Source: Mesorhizobium sp. Z1-4 (lineage in GTDB: Bacteria > Pseudomonadota > Alphaproteobacteria > Rhizobiales > Rhizobiaceae). From it: a stretch of 64,000 nt of DNA. Position numbers and translations under genes: made by a program. The notes beneath the pieces are model-generated. The model had not been told where the DNA came from. It worked only from the letters and a program-made list of their open reading frames with translations, and made no database searches. Shown here in pieces: positions 62,638 through 64,000 of the stretch (positions within the stretch are counted from its first letter, which is position 1; each line of letters begins with the position of its first letter). Where the stretch lies: contig NZ_RCIO01000003.1 of the NCBI RefSeq assembly GCF_004000235.1, positions 62,373 through 126,372 on the forward strand. The letters are read 5' to 3'.

Positions 62638-63348
62638 ATGAGCATCTGGACGAATCTCGGCGCATTCGCATCGCGCATCCAAGTTCCTTCGCTTTCGGCG
62701 ATCGTGGAGGCGCTGCGCAGCGCTTTCGTGGCCGATCCCGAGCTGAGGCGGCAAGTCGCCTTTTCGGTGGCCATGATCGCGCTTTCGGCCAAGATGGCCA
62801 AAGCCGACGGCGTGGTGACGGCCTCCGAGGTCGGCGCCTTTCGCGAAATATTCCACGTGCCGGAGGAAGAGGAGCGCAATGTTTCGCGGCTCTACAATCT
62901 GGCGCAGCAGGACGTCGCAGGCTTCGAAGCCTATGCCGGCCAGATGGCGCGTCTGTGCGGCTCGGGCTCGCCCAACTGCCTGATGCTGGAAGATATTCTC
63001 GACGGACTTTTCCATATCGCCAAATCGGACGGGGTGATCCACGAGCGCGAGCTCGGATATCTGCACAGGGTCGCTGAAATATTCGAACTCGACGAAGCGC
63101 ATTTCGAGCGGATCGTGGCGCGCCATGCCGCAAGCGGGGAAGGCGACCCGTTTCTGGTGCTGGGCATTTCGCACGACGCGAGCCGCGCGGAGGTGACAAG
63201 CCGCTACCGGAAACTCGTCGCAGAGAACCACCCGGACAGGCTGATCGGGCGCGGCCTGCCAGCCGAGTTCATCGGCATCGCGAATGAGCGCATGGCGGCG
63301 ATCAACGTGGCCTATGCGGCCATCGAAGCGGGTTGGAAGTTCGCGTGA
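62638..63348 (+). CDS. TerB-like/DnaJ (DjlA-type) protein
   Basis: A 236-residue protein. Residues about 30-160 form a TerB-like helical domain with acidic metal-site motifs (KMAKADGVVTASEV and HIAKSDGVIHEREL). The C-terminal ~65 residues are a J-domain: ISHDASRAEVTSRYRKLVAEN with the HPD signature in NHPDRL, acting on DnaK. No transmembrane segment of true DjlA is present, so it is a soluble variant. The next gene overlaps its stop by 3 bases. Confidence 0.9.
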   Translation: MSIWTNLGAFASRIQVPSLSAIVEALRSAFVADPELRRQVAFSVAMIALSAKMAKADGVVTASEVGAFREIFHVPEEEERNVSRLYNLAQQDVAGFEAYAGQMARLCGSGSPNCLMLEDILDGLFHIAKSDGVIHERELGYLHRVAEIFELDEAHFERIVARHAASGEGDPFLVLGISHDASRAEVTSRYRKLVAENHPDRLIGRGLPAEFIGIANERMAAINVAYAAIEAGWKFA

Positions 63349-64000
63349 AAGCGTTCGGGCCTGACTTTGCGGGCGCCAAGGTCTGCGCCTCGCCAAACTT
63401 CGGCAGCCGGCGTGAGAATGCGCGGGCCGATACGATTATCCTTCATTACACCGGCATGGCGAGCGGAGCGGCGGCGCAAGCCTGGCTGTGCAATGCCGAG
63501 AGCCAGGTGTCGTCGCACTATCTCGTGCACGAGGACGGGCGGGTGGTGCAGATGGTGCGCGAGGCCGACCGCGCGTGGCATGCGGGGAAGAGTTTCTGGG
63601 CCGGTGTGACCGACATCAATTCATGCTCGGTGGGCATCGAGATCGTGAACCGCGGGCACGATCTCGGCTATGACGATTTTGCGGATTTGCAGGTCGAAGC
63701 CGTCATTTCGCTCTGCCGCGACATCGTGACTCGTCACAATATTTCGCCGCAGCGCGTGCTCGCTCACTCCGACGTGGCGCCCGGGCGCAAGATCGACCCC
63801 GGCGAAAAGTTCCCCTGGGGAAGGCTGGCGGACGCCGGAGTCGGCCACTGGGTGCGGGCTGAGCCGGCGGGCGATGATCTCGGGCTTTGCGAAGGCGCTT
63901 CAGGCGAAGAGGTCAAGTCTTTGCAATCGCTGCTTTTTCGCTATGGCTACGGCGTCGACACCGACGGAACTTTCGGCGAAAGGACGCGGATCGTGGTCGA
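63345..64000 (+). CDS. N-acetylmuramoyl-L-alanine amidase (AmiD-type), N-terminal part
   Basis: The gene runs off the right edge. GTG 63345 overlaps the J-domain gene stop (GTGA). The amidase_2 domain has Zn-ligand patterns ADTIILHYTGMASGAAAQ (His34 in LHYT), SHYLVHEDG, HAGKSFWAGVTDINSCSVGIEI and LAHSDVAPGRKIDPG. The chain then enters a peptidoglycan-binding domain (GEEVKSLQSLLFRYGY) at about residue 190. It cleaves the MurNAc-L-Ala bond, usually on anhydro-muropeptides. No signal peptide is seen at this start, so a cytoplasmic AmpD-like role is possible. Confidence 0.88.
   Translation, partial: MKAFGPDFAGAKVCASPNFGSRRENARADTIILHYTGMASGAAAQAWLCNAESQVSSHYLVHEDGRVVQMVREADRAWHAGKSFWAGVTDINSCSVGIEIVNRGHDLGYDDFADLQVEAVISLCRDIVTRHNISPQRVLAHSDVAPGRKIDPGEKFPWGRLADAGVGHWVRAEPAGDDLGLCEGASGEEVKSLQSLLFRYGYGVDTDGTFGERTRIVV

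Overview
The window looks like chromosomal DNA of a G+C-rich alphaproteobacterium, most likely of the Hyphomicrobiales/Rhizobiales (Phyllobacteriaceae- or Mesorhizobium-like). This is inferred from gene families and order: a pob-pca protocatechuate operon, RutR-controlled reductive pyrimidine catabolism, btaAB betaine-lipid genes behind a Pho box, an ArsR-methyltransferase fusion beside metF, and small palindromic repeats typical of that order. No rRNA, tRNA, CRISPR array or complete IS element was seen. The first gene is cut at the left edge and the last at the right edge.

Layout. 1-2862: end of a dipeptide ABC permease and a fused two-cassette ATPase with an unusual C-terminal tail. 2870-6022: DUF4239 membrane protein, patatin-like lipoprotein, a small lipoprotein and a 51-codon secreted peptide. 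6250-22056: a large pyrimidine-degradation region. It holds preT-preA (uracil to dihydrouracil), a dihydropyrimidinase, an N-carbamoyl-beta-alanine amidohydrolase, an omega-aminotransferase (beta-alanine), the regulator RutR with two candidate operators, and a NitT/TauT-type ABC importer. An Rrf2 regulator with an AhpD-like protein sits inside it. 22105-27121: PobR/PobA and pcaCHGB. 27125-32228: TerC protein, a ThDP enzyme coupled to a type III CoA-transferase, a monoacylglycerol-lipase-like hydrolase and a small secreted protein. 32357-43930: housekeeping genes including EttA, a FabH-like synthase, MOSC, TrmO, ArsR-methyltransferase plus metF, an EamA transporter and a group IV amino-acid decarboxylase.

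44498-46665 is the most interesting part: a compact three-gene operon encoding a RiPP-like precursor with a Thr-rich C-terminus and penultimate Cys, an APH-type kinase and a HopA1-family protein. The kinase/HopA1 pair is the hallmark of class V lanthipeptide (lexapeptide-type) and thioviridamide-type dehydration chemistry. A secreted-type nuclease follows, flanked by a second, diverged copy of the 3' end of the neighbouring lytic transglycosylase gene, which suggests acquired DNA.

47326-64000: MltB-like transglycosylase, GH25 lysozyme, beta-lactamase-fold hydrolase, btaBA, an ArsR/SRPBCC pair, a cupin, a fused 5-oxoprolinase divergent from a TRAP transporter and a MarR-like regulator, a BASS-type transporter, a TerB-DnaJ protein and a truncated peptidoglycan amidase.
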